NCBI GenBank assembly: GCA_020466095.1
Contig: CM035807.1
Location: forward strand, 97,578,481 to 97,642,480
DNA: 64,000 nucleotides
From: Chlorops oryzae
Lineage: Eukaryota > Arthropoda > Insecta > Diptera > Chloropidae
Reading direction: 5' to 3'
The notes under the pieces were generated by a model, which saw only the letters and a list, made by a program, of their open reading frames with translations, searched no databases and was not told the origin of the DNA. A program made the position numbers and the translations under genes. Of this stretch, positions 1 to 11,900 are shown in pieces. Every line of letters starts with the position of its first letter. Position 1 is the stretch's first letter.

Positions 1-188
1 ATACCAGTCCATTCTGCTGCCGCACAATCCTTTTCTGGTATTTTGGGAGCATTGATCTCTGATTCTGGTACGCATTGGCATTCTTTCTTCTCCTTTTCGG
101 CTAGAGCCTCCTGCGGTCCTCTTTCAAAGAATGCATACCGATTGGTACGTGGCGGCACATAATCATGCTGATAGGTGGATTGCAACAT
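1..188 (-). CDS. 5' end of unidentified minus-strand gene (partial)
   Basis: The frame reads from an ATG at 188 down to base 1 without a stop (62 codons), so the gene continues beyond the left edge. The N-terminus reads MLQSTYQHDYVPPRTN, followed by a Lys/Glu-rich stretch and Cys-x-Cys. The TYQHDYVPP-type start resembles short motifs of axonemal microtubule-associated proteins (SAXO-like), but this is a weak resemblance and not an identification. The frame is GC-richer than the DNA to its right, which turns AT-rich just past the start. It lies head to head with, or nested inside, the plus-strand gene whose last exons are at 510-877. If that plus-strand gene has upstream exons left of the window, this gene would sit in one of its introns. 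Confidence 0.6.
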   Translation of the reverse strand, partial: MLQSTYQHDYVPPRTNRYAFFERGPQEALAEKEKKECQCVPESEINAPKIPEKDCAAAEWTG

Positions 189-509
189 TTTGATAAAACA
201 GCGAATTTGGGGATCTTAACTGATAATATTTTCAATTTATATACACAAAATTTATATTAATATTGGCAAAAAGGTTCCCTTGGGGTTAAAAATTGAATTT
301 GGACCCTTGAAAAAATAATATTTTTTTTGTTTTGTTTTAGTCGCTTTAAAATAAATTACTGAAATTTTTAAATCTGATGAAAAAGTTTTTGATTTTATTT
401 AAAAAAAAAAATAAAAGCACAAAGCGAATTGGAAAATGTTTTTGAAAAACTACGATGACTAGATTGAAATTTTCAAATTAATTTCATAACTTTCATTTCT
501 ACTTTGCAG
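189..509. other. AT-rich spacer or intron
   Basis: Strongly AT-rich DNA between the minus-strand start codon at 188 and the plus-strand exon at 510. The end (TTTCATTTCTACTTTGCAG) is a good splice acceptor. No other coding signal seen. Confidence 0.5.
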
Positions 510-877
510 GAAGACATTTCACCCGAGATAAATATTCGTTTTGGTACTGAATCGCTGCTTTTGGACTCGTGGGCCATACACCATCAGTATTCGGCGTTGT
601 GTGTTGCAATGGGTCCAGGAATGACTTCGCAGCTTCAGGATAACGATTTCATAAGAGATATTTTGCAATTAGGGAATAAAGTTAACGTGCTCTCAGGTGC
701 TTCAAAAATCAAGCAAAGCAAAATGGAACGGGTGAGTTTGATGAGTTGCAAAAGTGAAGAGAGGGAATTACTTATTTCATTTCTATTCAATAGCATTTGA
801 TGAATGCAGCTGCCTTTAAAGCACGTTCGATCTCACGTGGTAAAAATCGGGATAAACGTTCGGCAGTTATCAACTGA
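510..877 (+). CDS. Last two coding exons of an unidentified plus-strand gene (3' partial)
   Basis: Exon 510-731 follows a TTTGCAG acceptor, stays open for 74 codons and ends at a GTGAGT donor after MER. The next coding exon most likely starts after TAG at 793: 794-877 keeps the frame (HLMNAAAFKARSISRGKNRD...) and stops at TGA 875-877. The 62-bp intron is typical for flies. The product ends in a basic Arg/Lys-rich tail. Upstream of that it has a hydrophobic patch around FGTESLLLDSWAIHH and a conserved-looking FIRDILQLGNKVNV segment. I do not recognise the family. An alternative acceptor at 809/810 is also open (ending LSTEIYNPN) but gives a less protein-like sequence. Upstream exons were not found between 189 and 509 and are probably left of the window. 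Confidence 0.65.
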
Positions 878-2150
878 GATTTATAATCCCAACTAAGGAC
901 AATGGCTCGACACTGCGAACTTCTTAATAGATAAATAGTTTTCCGTTAACAAAATTAATGCTACGCTATATAATATCCAAATTTATATAGATTTTCAATG
1001 ATATATACAAAATTCTTTTTCGATTATTTGCACAAAAATCGATTGTTTTTTTATTCGGCCCTAAATACATATTGTTTTTCGCGGATTGGTTTCACTTTGT
1101 TCCGATTTCTCAATTTTTTGTTTAAACTTTTTAGTCAATATTATTTCGTTAATTCTTTATTTTATATAATAATAGATTAAATTTTATATTTTACTATAAG
1201 CTTTTATTTTAAGTAAAAATTAATTTTTAGGATTGCCGGATAATCTTTTCCATATTTAAAGACTTCATTTGAATTGAAAAACCACATAGAAAATATTGAA
1301 ACCTTTATGAAATATCAGTCGCCTTCAATTTTAAATATAGAAACAAAAAAAGCAAAAGAAAAAAACAAACAAAAAAATCGTTTTCATACTTGGAGGCTTT
1401 TCGGAAAATTGTAACATCATTTATATCTTCTACTTTCTCCATTGAAAGCGAACATAAAAGTGCCTCATGTGCATCACATGTTTCATGTGTAACAGAAAAA
1501 TACTAATGTGTTGGACAATTAACTTTAAAAAACAGGATCCTTTTTCCAGAGATATTGGTCTACTTTTTTAAATAGGGTAAGGAAATTTATCGATATGGGT
1601 CAAAATAGCCATCCCCCCATCAAGTTTCTTCCCCAAAATATTTAAAAAAGAAGAAGTTTACTCTCGAAAAAAGTAAATTCCTCGGGAATACTCAGAATCG
1701 GGCTGTATCAGCTGTCTCATATTCCTGATACGATAGATTTGAAATCAAGTTTATAAATTATGATGTGCGGAAATAGTAATAAGCAGAGATCTTCTTTGCC
1801 TTCCATGGATCATTTGAATCAATCGTAGAAAGTCTTCAATATATTTAATAACAGATCAATATGATTCATTAAATACAACCTCCTTTATAGCAACTAATTC
1901 TCTTGATTGTCCTTGCTTTGAGAAAAAGTTATTAGTTGAAATTTTAAAGATGTATTTTCAAATTCTAAAGAAACAAGTAAAGAAGTTTGCATCGGCTAAG
2001 TCGATTGCACACATACCTTTTCCTCAGCCTGAAATATGTTAAAACATTACCTTAACAAAAAATCCTGCCGTTTTCGTTGTTCTAGCTTGGATATCTATTT
2101 ATACCTTATCTGTACTTCGATTTAGCTTCTAAAACTCGAGATTATTATTA
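878..2150. other. AT-rich intergenic DNA, nothing recognised
   Basis: Poly(A)/poly(T)-rich sequence containing a short chance reading frame (998-1180). It holds the 3' untranslated region of the upstream gene, but no canonical AATAAA was found close to the stop at 877. Confidence 0.4.
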
Positions 2151-2155
2151 AGCAC

Positions 2156-2853
2156 AAAATTTTCGCGGATGGTGAGCATGGTCAAATTTTAACCGTTAGA
2201 GGACATTTTGTCTAGCTGCGAAATACTCAATTGAAAATAGTGAAAATAAAATTTTCGCGAATGGTGGTCATGGTCAAATTTTAACCTTAAGTGACGACTT
2301 TATTTGGCGTCAAAATACACAATCAGAAGAAGCAAAAAAAAAATCATTTTTGTATACAGATATGAGAATAAGAGAAAGAGTGTTTTTTTCTAATGTGTAG
2401 GATGATGACCATAGTTATAGCGATGTCGCAATTTTTTTTCAGCGAAAGCTTAAGTCTACATAGTAGCTATACACACACCAAATTTCAATAAGCTGGGATG
2501 TATAGTAAAAAAGTTATTCACGGAAAACGTTAAGAATCGTGATTTTTGAAACTTCTGAACCACTTCCCACGACCCAAGAAGGGACTACGAAAAAAATTTG
2601 TATGCAGTTTTTCGGACATTTACCTGGTTCAAGTCCATGCCAAATTTCAATATGATATCTTTCATGGCTTAGGAGTAAATTACGAAAAACTAAAGTGTGA
2701 CCGACAGACAACAGACAGACATGGCTAGATCGATTCCTCTTGTCACCCTGATCAAGAATATATATATATGTCTATATCTATCGCGACTCCTTTGGTATGT
2801 TACATACTCCGTGCCAAACTTAATATACCCTTTCCTTCGGAAAAGGTATAATT
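2156..2853 (-). repeat. Dispersed fly repeat with internal ~95-bp tandem duplication
   Basis: The right part, read on the minus strand, runs from GGTATATTAAG-like ends through CTTGATCAGGGTGAC and GATCTAGCCATGTCTGTCTG. This arrangement is shared in style with the repeats at 9.8 and 54.3 kb and is widespread in fly genomes. Near the left side two imperfect copies of about 95 bp (2157-2250 and 2251-2345) begin AATTTTCGCGRATGGTG and continue with CATGGTCAAATTTTAACC. The left boundary is uncertain. It contains no coding region; the small frames at 2514-2728 are chance. The class of element is not assigned here. Confidence 0.55.
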
Positions 2854-3040
2854 AATCAAAGTTGAAAAAGTCCTGAGCACTGTTCTAAATCATCCCTATT
2901 CTGAAAAATATTTCATGCGAACTTTTCCGCCAGTTATTATATGGAAAAAATTTTAAAATATCACAATGATTCTAGGACCTACAGAATTTTGGTATTTTCG
3001 CAGATTTTAGAAAAGGTAATTAATTCTATAGAATATATTT

Positions 3041-3283
3041 GATATATCGAACACCCGCAACAAAGGATTCATAACTCAAATTTTGTCGTTTTGCAGGGAA
3101 CGCGAAAAACAAAATGCCTCGCAGTGTCAATCAAAGCAAGAAGAAAGGCATTGACGGCTTTTTATAATAATAAAAATGGAATAGAATTTTTCTTGCAGGT
3201 AGACAGGTGACTTATAAACAAAATCCACAGCAAATTCATAGATTTCGAGTTATGACTCCTTTATTGCGGAGGTTCGATATATA
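3041..3283. mobile_element. Short inverted-repeat element (MITE-like)
   Basis: The left arm GATATATCGAACACCCGCAA and the right arm, read in reverse, TATATATCGAACCTCCGCAA continue to match through a shared ACTC. Each arm is roughly 45 bp. There is no coding capacity. A clear target duplication was not identified, so the superfamily is unknown. Confidence 0.55.
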
Positions 3284-3640
3284 TGCATATCAATGTGTTA
3301 AAGTACTTACACATTTATAGTGATTTAAATTTGTATTGATCTACGCAGGTAGTTAATCAATGTAAATTCAATAAAATATTTATCCTGAAGATTTTAAGTT
3401 TACCTTTCTAAGTACTTATGTTAAAGTTGTCTTTTGATTTAATTGATTTTTTTTTTATTACTCTGTCGGGTAATTTGGGTTATTATTTTGATTTTTTTCT
3501 AGGTCCATCAGCTAGTATTTTCTTAAAGGCAGTTCATTTTGGACATATAAATTAAAAACCTGCGATCGTTTTTAATTTAGTCTAAAAGCAGTTTTGGTCA
3601 AAGAAACATTGAAAGTAGTTTAAAAAGTATTCATTTAACA

Positions 3641-4060
3641 ATGGAAATAGAAATGGCTTTCGCGTTTATTGAAAGTGAAGAGAAACGCACAAAGCACTTG
3701 GAACGGAAAATACGCAGCCAAATTCCCAATCGAAATGAAGAAGAAATTAATGCAATTATTGGACTTTTTATGTTACGTTATCAATCGGTTCAACAGTTGG
3801 TCACACCGACCGAACAAATGATTTTAAATGTGAAGAATGAAGACGCAAAGGAATTGAACACACTTTCAAATGAATCGCTGAGAAAGACGACTCCGAGCGA
3901 TTCGATTGATATTTCAGCTATGAAAGGAGCACGAGCGCGTTCGCCGTCTTTGATTGCCGTTTGTCGAGATATATTAAAAGAATTTATGAATGAAGAGCAC
4001 CGGATACGAGAAGCTACACAATATAACGGCAATAGTTCATTAAGAAGTGATTTTCATTAA
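3641..4060 (+). CDS. Intronless 139-residue hypothetical protein
   Basis: The frame is a single exon with a good start context (AACAATGG), a stop at 4058-4060 and AATAAA at 4181-4186. Base composition is more balanced than in the surrounding AT-rich DNA. The product is hydrophilic and probably intracellular: no signal peptide or membrane segment is visible. An acidic/basic N-terminal helix-like region (IESEEKRTKHLERKIRSQI) is followed by RNEEEINAIIGLF, a Ser/Thr-rich middle with a GARARSP patch, and a C-terminal helix-like CRDILKEFMNEEHRIRE. I do not recognise the family. It is most likely a real lineage-restricted gene. A retrocopy of an unseen gene is the main alternative. Confidence 0.65.
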   Translation: MEIEMAFAFIESEEKRTKHLERKIRSQIPNRNEEEINAIIGLFMLRYQSVQQLVTPTEQMILNVKNEDAKELNTLSNESLRKTTPSDSIDISAMKGARARSPSLIAVCRDILKEFMNEEHRIREATQYNGNSSLRSDFH

Positions 4061-4180
4061 TAGGAATAGACGGTTTAAAATTTTTTTCCATTTTAGGTCT
4101 CACTAATAGAGTATAACTTGTTCCCATTGATTGGCTTAATCTCCTGCCAAAAAAAGAAAAAAAAAAAAAACGTGAATTTA

Positions 4181-4186
4181 AATAAA
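4181..4186 (+). terminator. Poly(A) signal of the 139-residue gene
   Basis: AATAAA about 120 bases after the stop codon at 4058-4060. Confidence 0.5.
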
Positions 4187-4665
4187 AAAATATTAACGTT
4201 TAACTAGTTACGTGCAGATAGCCTCAGAGGCGTCGCGCATTTTGCAAAAATTCCCAATTATTTATGCCAATTTGAGTAGGTGTTGAAATTTTTATATTTC
4301 GTTTTCAGAAAATGTCTTAAATTTTGTATATTATTTTCGTAAGGTGCATTAAAATGCCAACAAAAGGATCTAATATTAATTAAGTCTAAAAATGACCAAT
4401 TATTGCGAATTATAGTTTTTTTCTTTTTAAGAAATAATAAATTTCATTTACATCTATATTAAAGGATTGCACAAATATATTTTAAATGGCTTTCAAGGCA
4501 TTTGTTGAAATTCAAATAGAAAAATTTCTTGAACTTAATTTTTAAAATCAAGTAGCAATAATATGTATGCAAAAATTGAATTCAAATCTATGAACGGAAA
4601 TGAACGGACCTCATGCTCGATTTTTGTACATATATACCTGCCTGACAACGTTGAATTGTCATTAC

Positions 4666-5369
4666 CAGGGCTGATCAAAATATTTATTTAAATAATAAAT
4701 ATTTAATTAAATATTTCGACTCTTCTGGGCAAAAATAAATATATCAGCAAATTTTGATTTTCCGTAAATATTTCGGCTAAAATTTCATATTATATACGAA
4801 TATGCAGTAGATATACTCGTAATACTCGTAATAAGCATGCTTTCCAATCAGATAAACATAATTCATAACGCTGCACTATGGGCGGAAAGCACAAAAACAG
4901 CGGCAAAAATATGAAGGACTCTTCCAATAAGAACGATTTTTTCGGTAAGGGGGTTTTTTGGGGTCGCTGATTTCAAATCTGGTGTCAGATTTTCAAAAAC
5001 CAAAATGTCTGATCCAATATGGCGGCCAAATTGATTAAAAATATATCTTTTTCCAAAAAACTGTATCACAAGGAGGTTTTTGGGGTCGCTGATTTCAAAT
5101 CTGGTATCAGATTTTTATTACAAATGTTTAAAGATATTTCTCTGATTATAAACGAGTCTTAGACAATAGCCTACGTTCATTCATTTTTGAAAATCTTCGA
5201 AAACATCTCATATTTTATTGCAATAAGTTTACTTAAACCAATAATATATGGAAAATGCCCTTGAAATAAATTTTTATCGTAAATATTTATCGCAAATATT
5301 TTGAGTGTTTTTTCTTAAATATTAAATAAATATTTTGAAGTTTTTTCATAAATATTTTGATTAGCCCTG
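4666..5369. mobile_element. hAT-type non-autonomous element, 704 bp, with 8-bp target duplication
   Basis: The ends are CAGGGCTGATCAAAATATT and, inverted, CAGGGCTAATCAAAATATT. The flanks are a perfect 8-bp duplication, GTCATTAC at 4658-4665 and 5370-5377, which is the hAT hallmark. There is no transposase frame. Inside are two direct copies (about 4947-4995 and 5070-5115, period about 123 bp) of a module containing TTTTGGGGTCGCTGATTTCA. The small minus frames here are chance. Confidence 0.88.
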
Positions 5370-5638
5370 GTCATTACGATTTTCAGCTGCGCGATTGTTA
5401 CCTGAAATCTGCTTGAAGTCCTTTTGCAATGCCCAAATTCTTTTATTCTTTTATGTGTTTTTGTAGGTATGTAAACTGAAGTTGTATATATTATATATTT
5501 AGGGTAGATTGTATATGAATCAGTTGCCAGATACACTTTCTTGCGAGCGGTTGTGTACAGAAACACTAAAATTGTATCGTAGTTTTCCGTTTTTATATAT
5601 TTTCTGTCTTGTGTCGTGGTATATTTAATATTGCAAAA

Positions 5639-7369
5639 ATGCCCAAAAAAAATTACAAGACAAGATCGGGAGAACGTTAGTAAAATTTTGAGTCGGCCGA
5701 AGAAAGTTAAAACTTCGACAACGAGAAAATTGCGATGTGGAAGCGTCTAGCGCATCGCATAAAAAAATTATAACTGAGTACTACCGAAAGTGTAGAGCAA
5801 GATTTGCAGAAACATTTAGAGTGATAGACTTCCTTTTGGTGTTTTCAACTATTTCAACATTATAAGTGGCAAAAATTTTATGGGGAATTTAATTTTTGCA
5901 CATGCACATCGAATGGGTTTAGTTCAAAATTCAATACTTTGAGAAAATTGCAAGATGCTGTATATGTTCGTCTAGTGAAATACGCAAAAAACAAAGCAAT
6001 ACTTTGACAATAAATATCTTTTTTCGTCAGGTGTAGCTAAGGTTGGCTTTGCAGAAACAATTTTGCGGTTAATGGATTAGCGGACTTTAGGTGTTTATCA
6101 AAAACAACATATTACAACCATGTACAAGGATGATAGGTGTAAAAATTGTATGGAAAAAATTTTTGCCTGCACATAAAAGAAAAAGAGGAAACGTCAAAGC
6201 AAATAATTGTGAAGTACAACGACAACAGTATCAGCACGGATACGTTGGATTATTCACTGTGCTATTTCGGTGATACTGCTACTGAACGAAGCTACATTAT
6301 ACGGGAAAGTTTTGTTTAAATTCTTACTGCCACCAATGCACGACTTGGGTAAAAAAAGGTAGATACCGCCGAATTCGAAGAATGGTACGAAGAACACCTC
6401 AACATGGAAGTACACGCCATCGTGGAGATGTTCAATCGGTCTTTGGAAAATTTTGGAGTGATGTACAAAAATTATATAGGAGATGGCGACTCCAAAACCT
6501 ACAGTGGCTTGGTAAATGCTAAACCGTATGGTGAAGATTTCACGATAAATAAGAAGGAATGCATCGGACATGTTCAGAAAAGAATGGGGGCACTCGTTTA
6601 CGTGAAATAGTAAAAACAACTGTGGTAGATAGCGAAACTAAAACAGAAAAAACAATTAAAAGGAAAAGTCTATCTGGAAAAGGAAAGCTCACTGCAAAAA
6701 TGATTGACAAATTGACCGTATATTATGGACTGGCCATCCGCGACGCAATCACGATTCTGTAGAAAAAATGAAAAATGCAATTTGGGCAACATACTTTCAT
6801 TATTGCTCGACAGAAGACGAGAAACCACAGCACGACAAATGTCCAAGCGGTGAGGACTCTTGGTGTGAATGGCAAAAAGCGGCAGCTACAAACACACTGG
6901 ATTCATTCAAACACAGCTACAGTGCCCTTCCTTCGGATGTTGCAGAAGCCATAAAGCCAATCTACGACGATTTGAGCAAGGACCCACTTTTGCATCGGTG
7001 TCTTGGAGGTTTCACCACCCAGAACAACAACGAGAGTTTGAATCAACTCATTTGGAAAATCTCTCCAAAAGCTGTGGGCGGTACTGCAATCATTGTTGAA
7101 ATTGCAGCAAATGTTGCAGCATGCACTTTTAATGAAGGATCTTTTGTGTTATTGTCCTTTTTGAACGAAATGGGCATCTCTACAGGGCCAAGTGCTCACC
7201 AATGGGCGCGCGCACATTTGACGAATTGCGAATAACCCTTGCGGACAAACAAGCTGCAAGTACAAGTAAAGAGGGTAGAATGCAACGTAGGCAAGAGCAA
7301 AAAGATGCATTGGACATCCTAAATGACAGTGATTTACTCTACGGAGCTGGCATTGATGATTCTGTGTAA
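5639..7369 (+). pseudogene. Decayed Mutator-like transposase gene
   Basis: Protein-like pieces occur in the order expected for the insect Mutator-like transposase domain family but are spread over three frames with several stops. They are a possible start at 5639 (MPKKNYKTRSGE), FRVIDFLLVFSTIST near 5810, DTAEFEEWYEEHL near 6365, then 6404-6610 with VEMFNRSLENFG, IGDGDSKTY and CIGHVQKRMG. Next come 6603-6762 (SLSGKGKLTAKMIDKLTVYY), 6768-7235 (CPSGEDSWCEWQKA, TTQNNNESLNQLIW) and, after another frame change, 7218-7369 ending GAGIDDSV and TAA. Recognition rests on the GDGDSKT, HVQKRMG, SGKG and NNESLNQLIW blocks. Frameshifts at about 5860, 6600, 6765 and 7215 show it is dead. Terminal inverted repeats and target duplications were not found with confidence. 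Confidence 0.8.
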
Positions 7370-7529
7370 GAATAAAAAATTATTACATTTATTGATTTTC
7401 GATAAAAAAAAAATTTCAAATCGATTTTGTGGAAAACGACTTTTTTGAAGTCCGTGAACACGATGCTGCAAAATCTACTTGACCGATCGTTTTAAAATTT
7501 TTTTCAATTATTATACACATAAATCAACA

Positions 7530-7690
7530 GGTATCGCCGTGGCCCTTTTTTTTTTTTTTTTTATTTTTTTTCCTATTTTAAAATAATAAAGTAACCTCAA
7601 TTTTTAAGCGAAAATCGCGTTTTTGACTTCAAAACGCTACCAAAAAAAAAAAAAAAAAATTATTAAAAAAAATAGGGCCACGGCGATACC
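7530..7690. repeat. Palindrome with 16-bp perfect arms
   Basis: GGTATCGCCGTGGCCC at 7530-7545 is matched exactly by its reverse complement at 7675-7690. The interior contains T-rich and A-rich tracts in mirrored positions. It lies about 160 bp after the end of the Mutator-like pseudogene, so it is either a separate miniature element or part of that element's 3' end. Confidence 0.7.
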
Positions 7691-8099
7691 TCGGGATACA
7701 AATTACCTTTTAAAAACATGTTTCCTTTTTTTTTTCAGATGAACCGCTAACCTCTAATCATGTTCACGGCAAACCAACTTTTTTTCGAGGAGCCTCCGGA
7801 GAATCGATACCACGTATTTATCTATCGATAATTTCAATTTTTTTTTTTTCCCAAATACACTTAATAAGCATAACTACAACATGTATATGAAGAAAATAAA
7901 CCAACATTATTCATGTCTCCAAAAAAAAATCATGAAAACATGCCTTTTTTTCGGGTTTAAAACCATACCATGCCCTTAACAAAATACTTAAAAGAAGGAA
8001 CTAAAAGAATGGTGAAAAATTGTTCTATGACGTCCGCCGAATGATTGAAAAAGAGGATCTTTGAAAAAGTCTGCTTAGTTTTATTGGCTTAAACAATAG

Positions 8100-8156
<57 letters not shown>

Positions 8157-8920
8157 CACAATACTTTATATGTTCTTAAACTAGATGAATAATAATATAA
8201 TTTTACCGTTTCTTATGTTTGTCATACTGACAAAAAAAAAAGTGTTAAAAAAAAGCTTAAAGATTTCTACAAACTATAAATATTTTTATAAATAACTCAT
8301 ATCGAAAAATCGACTTAAGATTCGTACTAATAATTGTAACTAGTTTAGCTGGGGTTTCATAATCGAAAGTGAAAGGGTGCATTGATACGCAGCTTTCTAG
8401 TTATCTTTTTCAGATATTTTACTAATCGTGCATATATATTTATATATTTGATGTACACAATCGGGAAAGTAAAGATAAAATAATCTCATCATTGCTCATT
8501 TTTATACTGTTTAAGACCAGAAATGTTCATTTTTTCCTTCTTTTCGTTTTGTTTAATAAACTTTCCAAATCCATAATCTTAAAGGACCTTTCGAAATATT
8601 AATTTAGCTAAGTTCATTCGAAAAATAATTGTGTATGCCTGGAGGCATGAAAAGCGAATTTTTTTCTTTGCATTTGAAGATAAAAACTCCTGAGATTTTA
8701 TTTGTACAAAATAAAGCATTTAGGGCAGAATTCTCAATGTAAATCGCAATTCATTGGCTGTGGGGTTTGGAAACTGAAAAGAAAACCTTTCATGACTTTT
8801 GAAAGAACTTCACACAAGAACCGGAGTTAAGCAACAGATAAAAAAAAAAAAAAATGTTGTAGCTGTATAGAACGTTGCAAGTGTGTTAACTGATACGAGT
8901 CCTACAAATCTACTACATTT
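7691..8920. other. Noncoding spacer with (AT)n tract and poly(A) signal
   Basis: AT-rich DNA holding an (AT)n run at about 8103-8151, a TATCGATA octamer near 7820 and, on the minus strand, AATAAA at 8697-8702. That signal lies about 220 bases after the RING-CH stop and is the likely poly(A) signal of the neighbouring gene. Nothing coding seen. Confidence 0.5.
8697..8702 (-). terminator. Poly(A) signal for the RING-CH gene
   Basis: AATAAA on the minus strand about 220 bases downstream of the stop at 8921-8923. Confidence 0.45.
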
Positions 8921-11900
8921 TTACGTTTCTAATGAAGTTGTCGCACTACGGTTTTCATTTTGGCCGACATCCTCACATATAGTGTGTAATTTTTGCATTT
9001 CCGTTTTAGTAACTATATTTATGGAACTGACTTTGGCGCGTTGATAAGCTACGACAGTATTTTCACTCAAGCACTTTATGCAAACGTAGGCTATCAGTAC
9101 AGCTATTCCAACGGTCAGTACACGTATCAATGGATCCACATAGATTTGTATAACGACCCAGGCACTTGCACCGGCAATGCACATAAGTGTTATAAGTATG
9201 ATCGTCTTTGACCAATGTTGTACATTGAATCCTTTCTCCCATTCAAGTCTTAAATGATAAAATTTGTAAATGAATTTTTCCGATAAAATCGATGATAAGC
9301 ACAATATTTCAAGATATTGGCAAGACAAGACAACTTACTTTTTCGCTTTCTGAATTTCGTAGGGGAAACCGCAGACTTTACACGAGAGTTGGACATCGGT
9401 GGACGTGCAGCTCTCCACTAACCAACGCTTCAGGCATTCATGGTGGACCGAACTAACATCACCTGTGCAACGGCAAGGTTGAATAAGCGGTTCTGGCTTA
9501 TCGCTGTCATAACAAATCCAGCAATCCTTCTTCGCTAAGAACGATTGTCCTTCTTCGGGTGAAAGAGTTTTCGATTCGCCAGAAGTCGTTGGTATTGTAG
9601 GATCGATTTGGCGTGAAAGTAATTTACGTGGATTAAGTATCCATAGTTGTTCAGGTGCCATCGAATTCCAAAGGCAACATGGAAACCAGACAGCAACGCC
9701 AATTTCAGCAATACGAAAGACAATATCATGCCAGTTACGGGAGTTCACCGGAACCCTTGAAGTTTTTTTTTTTTTTACTCACATATACATATTTTTATAC
9801 CCAGCGTAAGCGGGGTATATTAGTTTTGTGCGAATCTTGTAACAGGGAGAACTAAGCTCCGGAGATATAGACATATATATATAGAAATGATCAGGATCAA
9901 AAACTGAATCGATTTAGACATGTCCGTCTGTCCGTCCGTCCGTCCGTCCGTGGTCGGATCTCCTCCGAAACGGCTGGACCAATCAAGTCGAAATTTGGCA
10001 CACAGGTATATCGGGATCCGAGTATGATCCTAAGTAAAAATGGGAGACATCCGCCCACTGCCACGCCCACAAATGAATATAATGTGTTTTCAGTAAATTG
10101 TTTGTATCTTGCTAACCACTCAACACATTCCATTGATATTTGGTGTACTGGTAAACTACGAAAAGGGACATATCCTGGCAAAAAATGGACGCCGCCCTCC
10201 GTGAGCCACGCCCACAAATAAGGGCTTATCGTAACTTGTGAAGTAAAAGGCGTAGAAGGTTCAAATTCGCAACATAGGTTGACCAAGGCGAATGAAAGGT
10301 ATAGGAAAAAAATTTATATGGCCCGCCCACTGCCACGCCCACAAATGAAGATTTTTCGTAACTTCCGAAGTAAAGGCGTAGAAGCTTCAAATTCGCAACA
10401 TAGGTTCACCAAGGCGAATGAAAGGGTGTAGGGAAAAAATTTATTGGCCCGCCCACTGCCACGCCCACAAATGAAGATTTTTCGTAACTTCCGAAGTAAA
10501 AGGCGTAGAAGCTTCAATTCGCAACATAGGTTCACCAAGGCGAATGAAGTGTAGGGAAAATATTTTATGTGGCCCTCCCATGCCACGCCCACAAATGATA
10601 GCATTTCTTGTACTTCGTATATATAAATTCGGAAGCTTAATCGCTACTTTCACAAGAATAGTTGGAATTACCAAAAGTCGCCCAAAGTCTCCGAGGTCAA
10701 AAAGCCTACGATCACAATCAACATAATCGCTTGGCTAAGCAAGCCGAAACGAGACTGATGTAATTGCGATGCATTTACCAAGGTTTCGCTGGGACCCAAA
10801 ACTTGCCCTGTTTGATCATAGACGAAACCACCGCGAAGCTTGAAAAATACTTCAACTCCATAAATAAGAAAAAATACAACGACGACTAGCAACAAAATTG
10901 CATAGCATCCATTAAAGATGTGCGCATAAGTTTGTCTGTCCGCATTGCTGAGCGATGAGAAAACTTCCACGCCGAACAGTGTGTATAAAAAGAAATTGAA
11001 AGCGATGAATCCGAGAAAACTTTTCGACAAAAATTGCGATCTCTCCCAGCGAACATCACGAAGGTGGAATATCTGAAAGAAAGAACCGTTTCGTAGCTTA
11101 TTATATCAACTATTTATAAGTGTTTACATTTTTGCAGCGCAGCTGCTTCTACGTAAAAATAGTTTTCGTGCGAATTAACCGTAATGAAATCTGATTTTTT
11201 ATGTACTCTCTGATATTTTACGGACATTCGTTGTAACGAAATTTATTGCTTTTTTGTTTTTGTTACTTTTAAATGAAACTTTTTTTTAATAAATCACAAA
11301 AACGTTTGCAAAAAAAAAAAAAAAAGAATGATTCAAATATTATCGTTGCTTTAACGGTGGTAGTTCGCGTTCTCGCGTTGTTACATTTTATTACTTGTGG
11401 CAGGGAATTGCTCTGTTCCAACTAGGGATGTGCCGGATATCCGGTAACTATCCGGTATCCGGCTGGTTTTTAGATATCCGGCAAGCCCACCGGATATCAC
11501 TACTATCCGGCCGGATACCGATACATACCGCAGACTTTGATTTGTCCATCTTTGAGTTTTGCTTTTTGTTGAACGTGCAAAATAAATCAGAACAGCTGAT
11601 TATGCTACAGCTCAAAAGCAATCGATATTATCATCGATGGTATCGATGTTTTTAAATTTATTTTAATAGATATTGATCGAAATAAATTAAGTCAAATTAA
11701 CTTAATTTAAATCCTAACAAACTTAGGAGTTTATGGAAAAGGATAGACGGTCGTAGTATGAACTTCGATAATGCTTAAAATTGAAAAACATCGATGTTAG
11801 TTAGATATTTACAACCAGATTGATGTTTTTTAATTTTAAGCATTATCCATGTTTTTATTGCGATTGTATATTTTTTACCATAAACTAGATTGGGTTATTA

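Noticed and set aside
6254..6619. 121-codon minus-strand frame
   Set aside because: Antisense shadow of the Mutator-like pseudogene, whose plus-strand motifs explain the region.
10024..10674. Several frames on both strands
   Set aside because: Lie in the tandemly expanded repeat inside a RING-CH intron.
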